Source of the DNA: Papaver somniferum
Taxonomy: Eukaryota > Streptophyta > Magnoliopsida > Ranunculales > Papaveraceae
Direction: 5' to 3'
NCBI RefSeq assembly: GCF_003573695.1
Contig: NC_039362.1
Coordinates: 198,688,585-198,752,584, forward strand
Length of the DNA: 64,000 bases
Part shown: positions 1 to 10,680 of the stretch, piece after piece
How positions within the stretch are numbered: the first letter of the stretch is position 1
Layout of the letters: every line of letters starts with the position of its first letter
Made by a program: the position numbers and the translations under genes
Notes under the pieces: model-generated
What the model was told of the DNA's origin: nothing
Database searches by the model: none
Seen by the model: the letters and a program-made list of their open reading frames with translations, nothing else

Positions 1-839
1 ATTTGTAGTGTGAACTACACATTAATTCTCCCCCTTTTTGTCAATAAAATTGGCAAAAGGTACGAAAACGGGATCCTAATGAAATTTTTACGAAGACGCT
101 TCAAGACCAAAGAAAAGTACATATCAACTTGTTTAGATGCAATCATAAAGCCAAGGATAAATGCATTCATCAAGGAGTTTATAAAGATACAAGATAACCC
201 CTAAATAATTCCACAGCCTCACTCCCCACAAAGATATGGAAATTAAGCGCAAGTTCATAACAACTCTCCCCCATTTGATGTCATTCCCAAGAGAACAACA
301 AGAGCGACCTTACTTTTACAAGAAAAGAAGGATTTTATTGGACACCAAAATCCATAAAGAAATGATTTTCTATATCCAAAATTCTCAATTAAACTAACCG
401 CAAGAGAACCCATGATTAATTTAATCGGAGTACACAACCAAAATAACCACAAACGAATCTATGATTAATCTAGTTGGAAATGCTCGACATAAGAGAGCTT
501 ACGGAGCTACGACTAAGTTCACCATAAAAGAATGATTAAGTGAATCGTCTCATGCTCAACATAAGAAACACTTATGGAGCATTGTAGTATACACATAAAA
601 TATGGATCAGGGAATGATCAATACTGCGACATATACAAGGATTCATTCTATTTTCCATCATTATTTGCACAATGACATACAATAGACATAATCCTTATAA
701 ACAAAAGATTTTAACCTATCTTCCATCAATAATTGAAATAATAGGCTTAATTTTTGTTTGTCAAAAGTTTATCGATCTTGTATCAATACATGCATATCGA
801 CATATAAAACAGATAACTTTTGACATCATATGGGACAAT

Positions 840-3165
840 TGTTAGAGCATAGCTTGGTCAACCTCGCATGCATTGCTATATCAAGCATGTTTGTCAATGT
901 TAGTGATCAAAACTATGAGTCTTGATTTCTAGTATATTGTAGCTAAGTCCCGGACTAGGATAGAAAAGTGTAGTTGAGCTCAAGGACTTCATGGTGATTC
1001 ATCATACAACGACGAAGATCTACTCAAGGAAACGTGAAACTTCATCAACAAAAAGGTATGTGGAGACTTGAACTTATTTATCACTCAAAATTCTATCTAT
1101 TCTATCTCCTACTTCTTATGAGACAAAAAGTCGTATGCTATATAGACTGGATCATACACATTTGACATTTCGAGCTGAGTATTCACTACTTATCTTTTTC
1201 TCGAAATCGTGTGTTGGTAAAGCGTTTCGCTTTGATCAAGTTTATCTTCACCTAGTGACGAAAGTCATGAAAAGTTTCAATTACTTTGAGAATTGTTCTG
1301 ACGTGAAACGGTCTGAGAATAAGGTCCTCTGAGAATGTCCCAATGATTGGAATGAGAGTTTAGATTAAATAACCATGTATTCCTTAATCCGAAGTTTCCG
1401 AACTTTGTTGATTGAGAGAAACCGGAGGAATTGGCTTTTCCAAGTCCGCGAACCCAGTCCGCGAACTGACGGAAGTGCTCTTACCAAGAATTTCTGCTGG
1501 GATTTTCCAAAAACTCGTTTGCGTGTTTAGTCCGCGAACTGGCGGAAGTCTCTTTCCCGAGATTTTCTGCTGAGTTTAGAAAACTCTGCCAGTTGCCTTA
1601 AGTCCGCGAACTTGTTTATGAGCTTAAGTGGTTATGATCTAAAGATATTCTCTGAACATGAAACTTAAATGAATGCTTTATGCAAACCGTGGCTATAAAG
1701 TTCATGAGCCGATTCATTAAATCGAATCATCTTTGTTTCAATTGTATCTTGTGTAGTTAAATTGAACAACTCTCTAACTAGTTCATTTGAGTCAATTGAA
1801 CTAGTTATGGTGAAGAAGAACTAGGTTAATATGAAATGCTCATATGGTTAACCCTTTGGGTTACTATGTTGAACCAACATACACGTACATGTTTGGGCAC
1901 GGTTTTCACAAACCCAGTAAACGTCTACCCAAGTGTGTGTGACAAGCTAAGTTTTCGATCTAACGGTTGAGAAATATTATCTTGAATCTAAATCAGGTTT
2001 TCATCTAACGGTGAATATGGATTTCTTTGTAACTAAGGCGACATCTAGCATTGCGCAAAACTAATCCCCACACATCTGTGTGATACTAGTGCGCTTGCTA
2101 GAGTCGATTCTCCTTTAAACTTTGGTTTTCTTCTCTAAAACCAGGTTAACGACTTAAAGACTTTATTGGGATTGTGAAGCCAGACAGATACTACTTTTAT
2201 CGTAGTTATGTGATCTGATCTTGCATCTTCTATCGTACGAGTGCAATATCTTTGATTGGCTTGAGATCGTGAGAGTTCTCCGATAGACAAGATAAAGAAG
2301 TCACAAACATCTTCGTCTCACTGTTTGTGATTCCTCGACAAACCACTTGTGTAGTCAAGAAGGATTGTTGAGAGGTGATTGATTAATCTAGGATGTTCTT
2401 CGGGAATATAAGACCGGATTATCAATTCGTTCCTGTTCACCTTGATTTTATATCTTAAGACGGAACAAAAATCTAGGGTTTTTCTGTGGGAGACATATTT
2501 ATCCTTTGATAGACTTTTCTGTGTGAGACAGATTTGTTTATTATCAAGTCTGCGATTTTGGGTTGCAGCAACTCTTAGTTGTGGGTGAGATCAGCTAAGG
2601 GAATCAAGTGCATAGTATCCTGCTGGGATCAGAGACGTAAGAGTACAACTGTACCTTGAATTAGTGAGAGACTGATTGGGGTTCAACTATAGTCCAGTCC
2701 GAAGTTATCTTGGAGTAGGCTAGTGTCTGTAGCGGCTTAATACAATGTGTATTCAATCTGGATTAGGTCCCGGGGTTTTTCTGCATTTGCGGTTTCCTCG
2801 TTAACAAAACTTCTGGTGTCTGTGTTATTTCTTTTCCGCACTATATTTTATATAATTGAAATAATACAAGTTGTGCGTTAAGATCATCAATTGGAAATCC
2901 AACCTTTGGTTGTTGATTGATATTGATTGATCCTTGGATATTGGTCTTTGATACCGTCCAAGTTATTCCTTGTGTTTGATTAAAGACTCGCTATTGTTTT
3001 AGCTTGAGTAAACCAAAACAAGTGAGAGATACTGACTCCTTGAGATACTTTAATCTAGATTGAGTCTGACTGTCTAGTTGATTCTCTAGCAAAGTATTTC
3101 GGAGTTAGTCCATACAAAATGCTAAGCGAAATATTGGGTGGTGTTGTTAGACCCCCGCTTTTTCA
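840..3165 (+). mobile_element. Solo LTR (F/G copia family) inserted in G
   Basis: It begins TGTTAGAGCA and ends CCCGCTTTTTCA, the same termini as the F 3' LTR at 61302-63785. It is flanked by a perfect TSD, ACAAT at 835-839 and 3166-3170, and G's sequence is continuous across it. At 2326 bp it is slightly shorter than the 2484-bp F LTR. The stretch that carries the TATA box in F (tatataaagg) is missing near 2040-2060. The U3 part carries a short repeated motif, agtccgcgaact, near 1446, 1463, 1530 and 1600, where F has gtacgcatact-type repeats. It holds no gene. It probably arose by LTR-LTR recombination that removed the internal region. Confidence 0.95.
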
Positions 3166-3437
3166 ACAATAATAATTCACGGACGCAAACACACATATCC
3201 CATAACATATTGCAATATATAAACCATACTGCAAAAATCATCTTCCAAACAATTTTTAGAATTTAAATAAATAAACCTAAAAAATAAAGATGAAAAAACA
3301 ATGGACATAGCTATGTGTACTCACAATAATGGCTATTCCAAACTCTATTTATTCTTCCTAAACAAGGAAAAATAGAAGATTTACTAGGCATAATGAATAA
3401 AGTAAAACATCTTCTTTAAAACCGATCACAAGCTAAA

Positions 3438-3853
3438 TCAAAGTTCGCGTTCGGAAGCTTCACGGGTTTCGAGGGTTTTGAGCTTGTGATTCATATTATC
3501 AACTGTGTCTTCGGAGAAGATATCCTTGTTGAGAAGTTCTTTAGCCTGTGACTTTATGAGACCAAGGTCAGTAGTAACCTTTTTCACCTCAAATCTGATC
3601 ACATCAAGATCCTTCGTTGTATCAACAAGTTGCAGTTTTGCTTCCTCAAAGTACTTAAGAAAGTCATGAACCACTTCAGCCGAAACCATATCCACATTCT
3701 CAACATCTTGGTGTGAGTAGGCATAGTAGCACGAAGCATTAGGTGCACCTTCTTCTACAAGAGTTCTTTTCTTCCTCCTTTTGATTCAACACCAAAACCT
3801 TTTTCAAGAAATCCCTTTGCAAAATCACCATAGCAAGATGAAGAAGAAGACAT
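3438..3853 (-). pseudogene. Accessory coiled-coil-like ORF of element G, frameshifted
   Basis: I do not recognise this protein. An ATG at 3853 (minus strand) opens a frame starting MSSSSSCYGDFAKGFLEKGF. It hits a stop after about 32 codons, but a neighbouring frame continues through a charged, Leu/Lys/Asp-rich segment (KDLDVIRFEVKKVTTDLGL) with coiled-coil character to the stop at 3438. One frameshift near 3780 would explain the break. A TATA-like TTTAAATA lies about 64 bp upstream of the ATG (3917-3924), so it may have had its own promoter. It sits between the gag-like frame and the 3' end of G; element F has no counterpart at this place. It could be a relic of the extra 3' ORFs seen in some copia lineages, but this is inference. 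Confidence 0.45.
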
Positions 3854-4308
3854 TCTTGATAACCCGGAAAATAACCTAGAGTATGCATACGTGATGCATA
3901 ACTCAATAGGTCGGGTATTTAAAGGGTTTCTTAGGGAAGGAATTTTTAGGGTTTCCTTAATTGACTAGTGCCAGTTACACGAGAACCTGTACGAGAACAA
4001 TCTCGACCCAAGACAAAAAGTCGTGCGTACACAACCTTGTTGAAAGCTCTTGCAATCATAATGACTCTAAAAAAATGTCTCATAGAGAAGCAACTTTTAG
4101 AGTACAAGAGTAGCACCTAGTTTAACCAATCAAAAAAAAAGAAATTTTGATCATAACAAACAAATACTTGTGCAAGCATTTTTGTAGGATACACATGCTA
4201 AAGACGATAAGAAGACAGCATGAGAATCCGAAAAACACCATTGACAACAAGTATACCTAAGCATATCTCTCAACTAGGTTTTTTGTGTGTGAGATTTCAA
4301 CTTTCTGA

Positions 4309-4587
4309 TTAATTGGCACAAGTATGAACTTTCAGCTCATCAAATGAAAATTGTGTATGGTTAAACCCCTTTCTTCTGTACTTTGGAAGAAGACTGTTAT
4401 GATGTGAAAACTTATCATAGAATTTACTATCATCATAATATGACACATAGTGAGGATTTTTACCTGAAGTGTGTTGTCCCGATGGAGTACACAATTTGTT
4501 GATGATATCCTTATATCCCTCAATAATCAATCTTAGGTTGCCATCCATCTTCTCATACCTGCATTCTTTACTAGATAAATGATTCAC
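4309..4587 (-). pseudogene. C-terminal gag-like fragment of element G, uncertain
   Basis: This is a 92-codon frame on the minus strand, downstream of the G gag frame. It is rich in Tyr, His, Lys and Asn (for example YYDDSKFYDKFSHHNS and KYRRKGFNHTQF). It occupies the same relative position as the 58673-59005 frame of F, which is also basic and rich in Arg/Asn/Tyr, so it may be the equivalent part of a decayed gag. I see no catalytic motif. It could instead be a chance frame inside degenerate retrotransposon DNA. The opposite and overlapping frames at this place look like shadows. Confidence 0.3.
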
Positions 4588-4665
4588 ATCATGATTAATA
4601 TTATCTCCATTTCTGATATGAGAGAGAACATAAGTTCTTCTTGTACAATAACGTTATCAGGTCTA

Positions 4666-5481
4666 TTATGCTTTTGTGCATTTGAGGAACTCATCGAACT
4701 GACCTTCCTGGTAGGGATCACAGTGTGTACTAAAACCAATTGGTTTAGATATAAGGATGTCAGTTACACCTTTAAGAATTAAATCTAAGGTGTGTTGAAG
4801 TTGAACCAACGATTTGTTTTTAAACTTCGGTTTCCTTTTTTGCACAGTATGCCCTTTTGAATCACAAAAAATGCACACTTTCTGATCACGAGAGTGATTA
4901 GAGATTTCAGACCTAACACTATTGTTTGGAGATTTCTTTCTTCCAACTGATGTGTGAATCCCCTGCACATTAGTTTGAGTGGGAATAGAATCTGAAGTTA
5001 CTTCTGAAACTGGAGCTCTTTCAATTTGGATAGAAGTAGATGCTATAGCAGACTTTTCTGAACATCCTTGAATGGAGAGTTTATTCAGAAGATGTTCAAT
5101 ATCCAAAGCATCCTTTTTAAGTTTTGCCTCAAGTAAGATATGAGTTGATCGCACTTTAGGATTTTCTTTAAAAGAAGCCTTTTCACTGGAGCCGCAGTCT
5201 TTTACTACACCAAGAAGAACATTGACATGTTTTCTTAACTGTTTGAATATATCATCTTGAATTTTAACAAGGTTTAGAATTAGTTTACTCTCTCTAGATG
5301 TTTTCTCTTGAATGACAGAGTCAGATTCATTAGAAAAACACATGTCAGTGTTATTCTGTTTCGTTTGAACACTGGGTTCGTCTATAAGAGAGATTGAGGG
5401 ATTTTTCTCTTTGATAGATTTATTAGAAACAAAACTTTTATTTCTGGTGACGCGTTCATCGGAGATAATACTCTTGTCCAT
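4666..5481 (-). pseudogene. Gag-like protein of element G with a damaged CCHC zinc knuckle
   Basis: This is the first reading frame after the G primer-binding site (ATG at 5481, about 50 bp downstream), 271 codons. The N-terminal half is Ser/Lys/Glu-rich and partly helical, like the start of the F gag frame (both begin MD.SI). Around residues 195-215 it has a nucleocapsid-type knuckle, CIFCDSKGHTVQK, in which the expected final Cys is Arg, so zinc binding should be impaired. Gag assembles the virus-like particle and binds the element RNA in the cytoplasm. There is no protease or polymerase downstream, so at best the frame was gag-only. I rate the family assignment moderate because the capsid part is not recognisable by eye. 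Confidence 0.55.
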
Positions 5482-5533
5482 AGAGTCAGATCGCTACAAA
5501 CACAGACTTTTGAGGTCTTGAACGTGTTTGCCT

Positions 5534-5545
5534 GCTCTGATACCA
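5534..5545 (-). other. Primer-binding site of element G (initiator tRNA-Met type)
   Basis: The minus strand reads TGGTATCAGAGC, followed by aggc, two bases inside the LTR end at 5548. It is the standard copia primer-binding site pairing with the 3' end of initiator tRNA-Met and is identical to the F site at 57558. Confidence 0.9.
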
Positions 5546-5547
5546 AT

Positions 5548-6472
5548 TGAAAATGCGGGGGTCTAACAACCTCACCCAATATTTCGATTAGCAATCTGTA
5601 TGGACTAACTCTAATATACTTTTAAGAGAATCAACTAGACAATCAGACTCAATCTTAATTGAAAAAGTGGGGGTACAACAACCACACCCAACAATTCAAT
5701 TAGCAATCTGTATGGACAAACTCCAATATACTTTCTAGAGAATCAACTAGACAGTCAGACTCAATGTAGATAAAAAGTATATCAAAGAGTTTATATCTCA
5801 ATCTCTCGATTTGATGTATACTCAAGCAAATAGAAATTTGTGAGTCTTTATCAAATAATAGGGAGATAACTTTGATGGTATCAAAGACCAATATCCAAGT
5901 GTCAATAAATTTAAATCAACAACCAAAATGTCGGATATTCTAATTGATTGAACAACGCACAACCTGTGATATTTCAATTATATAAACAAATATAATGCGG
6001 AATAGAAATAACACAGACACCAGAATTTTGTTAACGAGGAAACTTCAAATGCAGAAAAACCACGGGATCTAGTCCAGATTGAACACACACTGTATTAAGC
6101 CGCTACAGAAACTATCCTACTCCAAATTAACTTCGGTCTGGACTGTAGTTGAACCCCAAATCAATCTCACACTGATCCAAGGTACAATGATGCTCCTACG
6201 CCTCTGATCCCAGCATGATGCTACGCACTTGATTCCCTTAGCTGATCTCACCCACAACTAAGAGTTGCTACGACCCAAAGTCGAAGACTTTAATAAACAA
6301 ATCTGTATCACACAGAAAAGTCTATGGTAATAGATAAATCCGTCTCCCACGAATATACCTACGATTTTTGTTCCGTCTTTTGATAAATCAGGTGAACCTG
6401 TCTTATATTCCCGAAGAACAAACTAGTATTATTGATCACCTCACAAACGATGGTTAATTATAGTAGTGTTAC
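5548..6472 (-). repeat. Partial LTR of element G, with duplicated terminus
   Basis: The minus strand matches the 3' part of the F LTR, up to the aatactag/ttcttcgggaatata block near 6410-6440. The remaining U3/R part is missing: just beyond, F is inserted (TSD gttac at 6468-6472), and after F the sequence is a different copia gag scrap. The LTR end is duplicated in tandem: 5548-5659 and 5660 onward both begin with the reverse complement of the terminus (tgaaaa.g.gggggt) and then the same caatctgtatggac block. The duplication unit is about 112 bp. It holds no gene. Confidence 0.85.
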
Positions 6473-7158
6473 TGTTAGAAAACTTCTCAGTCGAACTCGC
6501 AAGCGTTGCTATCTCAATCTTGTTTGTCACGTTTGGTTTCCAAAACTATAAGTCTTGATTTCTAGTATACTTATAGCTAAGTCTCGGATTAGGATAGTAA
6601 GTGTAGTTGAGCTTTAGACTTCACGACATTCATCGAATGAAGACGAAGAACTACTCAAGGGAACTTGTGGAACTTCATCAACAAAAGGTATGTGGAGACT
6701 TGAACTCATCTATCACTCAGAAGTCTATCTACTCTATCTCCTATTGGAGATAAAATTCGTATTGCTATATAGACTTCAATTATACACAATTGATATTTCG
6801 AGCCGAGTTTATCTCGCTTATCTATTTTTCGGAATATGTGTTGGTAAGCTTTCACTTTAACCAAGTTCATCTTTTATTCTTGACAAAAGTCAAAAGATGA
6901 TCATGTGAAAATCGTCTTGTAACATCTTACATGATTTGTGTGAGACAGTCATTTGATGTAGACTCGGAATGTTTAGTATTATCATTCGATCACTTGAATA
7001 TTGCTTTGAAGCTAATAGTTTGTGTGAGACATCTATTTTCGTCTTCCAAGAATGTTTCAATGATTAAAATGAGGGTTTAGAACATGTAACCATGATTGGA
7101 TATAAACATAGTGTGTATTCACATTTGTGTAAAGTCTGAAACTGGGAACCATGGTATG
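6473..7158 (+). repeat. F 5' LTR, segment 1 (U3 start)
   Basis: It begins TGTTAGAAAACTTCTCAGTC and runs parallel to 61302-61960 of the 3' LTR. It stops at ...ccatggtatg, where element E is inserted; the last five bases (gtatg) are E's target duplication. The interruption is inside the U3 array of gtatgcgtac-type repeats. It holds no gene. Confidence 0.95.
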
Positions 7159-9182
7159 TGGTAGGACTAGAAATGATCCTAAAAATTCTAACTGCAAGTG
7201 CACAGTGTCGGCAAGCAACACAGGGCAAGTACAGGTCAGTTCCACAGGGACAAGGTGGGCTTATTTGCTATTTTTGGTTTCTTGCTTCCTTTGCTAACTT
7301 GTTCCTAGGGGCAGTGAACAGTGAGGTGGAAATGGTGAAATAAGAAGATTGTGGCAGTGTGTGAAACAAGTAAAGATTGTGATGTTAAGACACCACAATG
7401 AGCTTGAGGGGAAACAAACAGTGAGCAGTTACAAAACAAAAGCATTTACTTGACACTAAACAGAAGCATTTACAAAACAGTGACCATTGAGGATGGAGTG
7501 AGATTGTTGTGTTGAAGTAAAACAATAAGTAAAATGCAAATATGATAGGAGCTAAAACTTACTAAAACAGAACATGGGAGAGAAACTGTGGATGGGAATG
7601 AAGAACAGTGGGGAATGAGTGAGAACTAGGGGATTGAATTCACCCTAGCTTAAGCTATGCATTCTCCTATAGACATGTTAAACACAACTATGGTATTCTT
7701 TCCAAAGTACTAACTGTCTTTCTAAGGTACAATTAGTCAAAAGACATATGAATTCAGCTTAAGTTGCAGCTTATCAACAGCTCATGAACCTAACTACAAA
7801 GTATACTTGGCATACATTGTGAAAGTGATCTGTCACTAAACTAAGTTCATTCAAACTTGCTTAATCATTCAAGAATAACTACACAACAGGGCTAGGGCTT
7901 CATCAACTCCCTAGCAAGAGAGCTAGAACATGCTGGAGTCAGGAGTTTTCATGTTTGTCAAGCATTAAGACTCAAAACAAGCACATGTGAGTCAAACAGG
8001 GGAATTACAAGAACATTAACATACACAACATGGTTTAACAGTGAAGAACAAGTGATGACAGTATAATTGAAATTGAAATTGAAAAAATCAAATTAACCCA
8101 ATTAGGGGGAACTAGGATGACCCAAGAACCCTTTTAACATCCTACATCAGTTTCTATTTATAGCTTACATCAAATTCCTAATTTCTAAAAACCCTAATTT
8201 TGAAAACCCTAAATTGATTTGGGGAAAATCAAATTCTCTCACCCATGTGTGAATTCTGCTCGACCCATGCTCCTTGATGTCCCTCTGATGCTCTTCCTGC
8301 TCCAATTGATATACTGCAACCCTAGCTCGAGTTGTTTCATCAACTCCACACCTAGGTCAGAGAGATGTGGGTTTGGGGAAACGACTAGGCTAGGGAGAGA
8401 AAACTGTGGTGCGTACGGGTTTTGGTAGAGGGGAGAGGGGTGTAGTGAAGATCGAGGAGCAGCAGTTGCAGGCTGCCATGGTCGGGTGGAAGGAGGAGCT
8501 GGTTTTGGGGAAAATTGATTTGGGAAGAAGAACCCGATGGAGAAGAAGGGTCTGTTTGGTTAGGGGTATAGGTTTCTGATGCTAGGGTGTGAGGCGGATG
8601 TATCAAAGGTTGATGATCAGCGAAGCGAAAGCGTAAGATGAAAAGGTGATGGAATGATCCAACAGTGCGATAGGAACGACCGTTGGATGATGAGACACAA
8701 CAAACTGACGGCTTCAGATGGAGTTAGGTACTATAGTGTTTGACAGGAGCTTCGGATTTTGATGCACAATGATGAGGCGACCGTTGGATGACAAGATGGA
8801 TCCGATCTGACGGCTCTCATGGAAATGGGTATGGATAATGGAAATGGATTTGGGTAAGGGTTTGGGCCTGGGTATTCCAAGCCCATATCTTCTTTAAGAA
8901 CAATTCTTCCTTCTTCAAGCCCACTTCTAGTTGATCCGGCTCTTGCAAACATCATTCTTCGCTTCCTCCTATCGAGAGTCTTTGCCGTTCCTTTGCTCTT
9001 TTCGCTCCGTGAGATAACCAGGATTTATTAGTACCTAAAAATGCAAAATTAATTAAGAAAATTATTTATTCTTGAAAACAACGAAAACACAGAATATGGG
9101 ATAAAATGTAGAATTAATGCGCAAAAGATGAGTTAAATGCCAACAAAAAGGGATAAATATATACAATATTTGGCACTCATCA
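7159..9182 (-). repeat. E 3' LTR
   Basis: On the minus strand it begins TGATGAGTGCCAAATATTG and ends GATCATTTCTAGTCCTACCA. The TATA box is on the minus strand (complement of tctatttatag, 8153-8163). Compared with the other E LTR it shows scattered single-base changes and short indels only. Open frames inside it are small. Confidence 0.95.
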
Positions 9183-9222
9183 AATACCCCCAAACCTGAA
9201 TTTTACTTGTCCTCAAGTAAAA
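9183..9222 (-). promoter_or_regulatory. Polypurine tract and AGGA hairpin of element E
   Basis: The minus strand reads a hairpin with arms TTTTACTTG and CAAGTAAAA around the loop AGGA (9201-9222), then caggtttgggggtatt (9183-9198) abutting the LTR. The purine tract is where plus-strand DNA synthesis is primed in LTR retrotransposons. The hairpin is the same as in B and C. Confidence 0.85.
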
Positions 9223-9300
9223 ACAAACTAAGGAAATCCTACCTATACCACTGTCGCTGGTCTCTCGAATGCATTTAGCGTATGCACTAAGCCTTTTAAA

Positions 9301-9336
9301 CCACTAAGTGTCCCTAGTGGACGAGTTGAAGTCTCG
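9301..9336 (-). ncRNA. Twin hairpins upstream of the E polypurine tract
   Basis: In element sense: stem CGAG/CTCG with loop ACTTCAA (9322-9336), then stem CCACTA/TAGTGG with an 8-nt loop GGGACACT (9301-9320). The matching place in element A has different stem bases that still pair. This is a cis-acting RNA structure candidate, not a gene. Confidence 0.6.
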
Positions 9337-9819
9337 TGAAGGTTTACCAGAGGTGTACCTACAAAACCTAGGTCAAAATATAAGCTCAGATTCTATCAAA
9401 TGTGACATGTGCAAAACAGTTTAAGCTCACAGCAAAATGGAGATGTCAATCTAGCTATCGAAGGCACAATCCTAGCACTGATAACAAATAAAGACATGTG
9501 ATAAGAGTGTAAAGTGTATCTACACATGTGTAAAGAAAGATCTGAAGTTATGACTACTAATCACCAAGAGATAGTTTCTCAGGCTAAGAACTGAGGTCGA
9601 AATCTAGCTAGCTGTCCGGACTTTACGAGAATTGTGAATGAGTTGGAGGTATTTCACAATTACTCGCGTTGTACATCAATGGCATACACCCTCCTTGCTT
9701 ATTACAAAAAACAACAAAAGATGACTATTTACATGACTCTTATTTACATTGACTACTCTCTTTTATTTTTGGAACAAGAGATGATGGAATTGATAAATAC
9801 TTGAATTTTTTTTTTGTAT

Positions 9820-9887
9820 TTTTCTGATATTTTTTTCTTTTTTTTTTTTTTTTTTTTTTTCTGATATTTTTTCTGAATATATACATC

Positions 9888-9925
<38 letters not shown>
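9820..9925. repeat. Long T homopolymer tracts in element E
   Basis: Several runs of T (the longest over 20) are separated by short spacers such as ctgatattttt and gaatatatacatcg. The matching places in B (about 32010-32055) and C (about 45500-45546) are A runs in element sense, so the tract is a conserved low-complexity part of the 3' non-coding block whose length varies. The short Lys-rich frames here are translation artefacts of the homopolymer. Confidence 0.8.
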
Positions 9926-9926
<1 letters not shown>

Positions 9927-10436
9927 AACTAGGAAACACTTTTGATAAATATACAAAAGGAAACAAAAATTACATGACACTTTGCAAGAGGTAGCCCTTT
10001 TTGATGCACCCAGTTAAATTCGATGGTTGTTTTCTTAATGTAACCTCCACCTTCTATCCCAACCAACCAAAGAACAAGCTAGTCAGTTTCGTTCAGTATT
10101 CTAAAGTGATTGGCAATCGTAACTTCCTATCAAACACCTTGAAGATCGAGGCCATACATGTATTGGTAGATCGTGCGCGTGCAAATTTCTTATCACTATG
10201 TGAATTGTGCTAGAATCAGGGTGCCTAAATATCTAGACTAAGACTCCTAATAATTATACATATTTGCACAAGAGTCAACATTTCAAGGTAAATGAGCTCC
10301 ATTTTTTTATGATTTTTCATTTTTTAATTTTTTGGAATTTTTAATTTTTTTGGAATTTTTCAATTTTTTTCAAAAAGATGGAGTTTTGTTTTCAATTATG
10401 GCATATTTATGGCATATTATCGTGGTATCTACTCTA

Positions 10437-10474
10437 TACCCCCAAACCTAAACTAAACATTGTCCTCAATGTTT
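10437..10474 (-). promoter_or_regulatory. Internal AGGA hairpin plus PPT-like tract in element E
   Basis: In element sense: arms AAACATTG and CAATGTTT around AGGA (10455-10474), then ttagtttaggtttgggggta. It lies about 1.25 kb upstream of the terminal copy and repeats its layout with different stem bases. The same pair occurs in A, B and C. Confidence 0.75.
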
Positions 10475-10680
10475 CAAAATATGGAAAGGATTAAAATGCA
10501 ACATATGGAAAGGGACATGCTGAGTAGAGTAAAAGGAGAGAGAATACCCGATTTCGGCGAAAGCAGAATTAAAACTCCGTTATTCAAGGCAAAAATCCAA
10601 CATATTCAACCGAGATCATTGGATTAGCAAAATATATACAAAGGAACAAAAGGGTTTTTTAAGAAATTTTAGCTACTGGA

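Larger units (their letters stand above)
1..5547 (-). mobile_element. Element G: internal region of a copia-like gag-only LTR retrotransposon, minus strand, truncated by the window edge
   Basis: Read on the minus strand, this is the internal region of the same family as element F. Positions 1-839 are the reverse complement of about 60200-60930, and 3171-3410 continues the match to about 59990-60185; the stretch between is a solo LTR insertion (840-3165). The primer-binding site lies at 5534-5545 (minus strand TGGTATCAGAGC, the initiator tRNA-Met type). The 3' end and 3' LTR of G lie beyond position 1. No reverse transcriptase, integrase or RNase H motif is visible; only a gag-like frame and a small accessory frame remain. 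I infer a non-autonomous copia relative. Stretches such as 1-839 and 3856-4300 hold no convincing reading frame. Confidence 0.85.

Noticed and set aside
9753..9980. Lys-rich small protein frames on the minus strand
   Set aside because: They are translations of long T homopolymers in element E; the tract varies in length between related elements.
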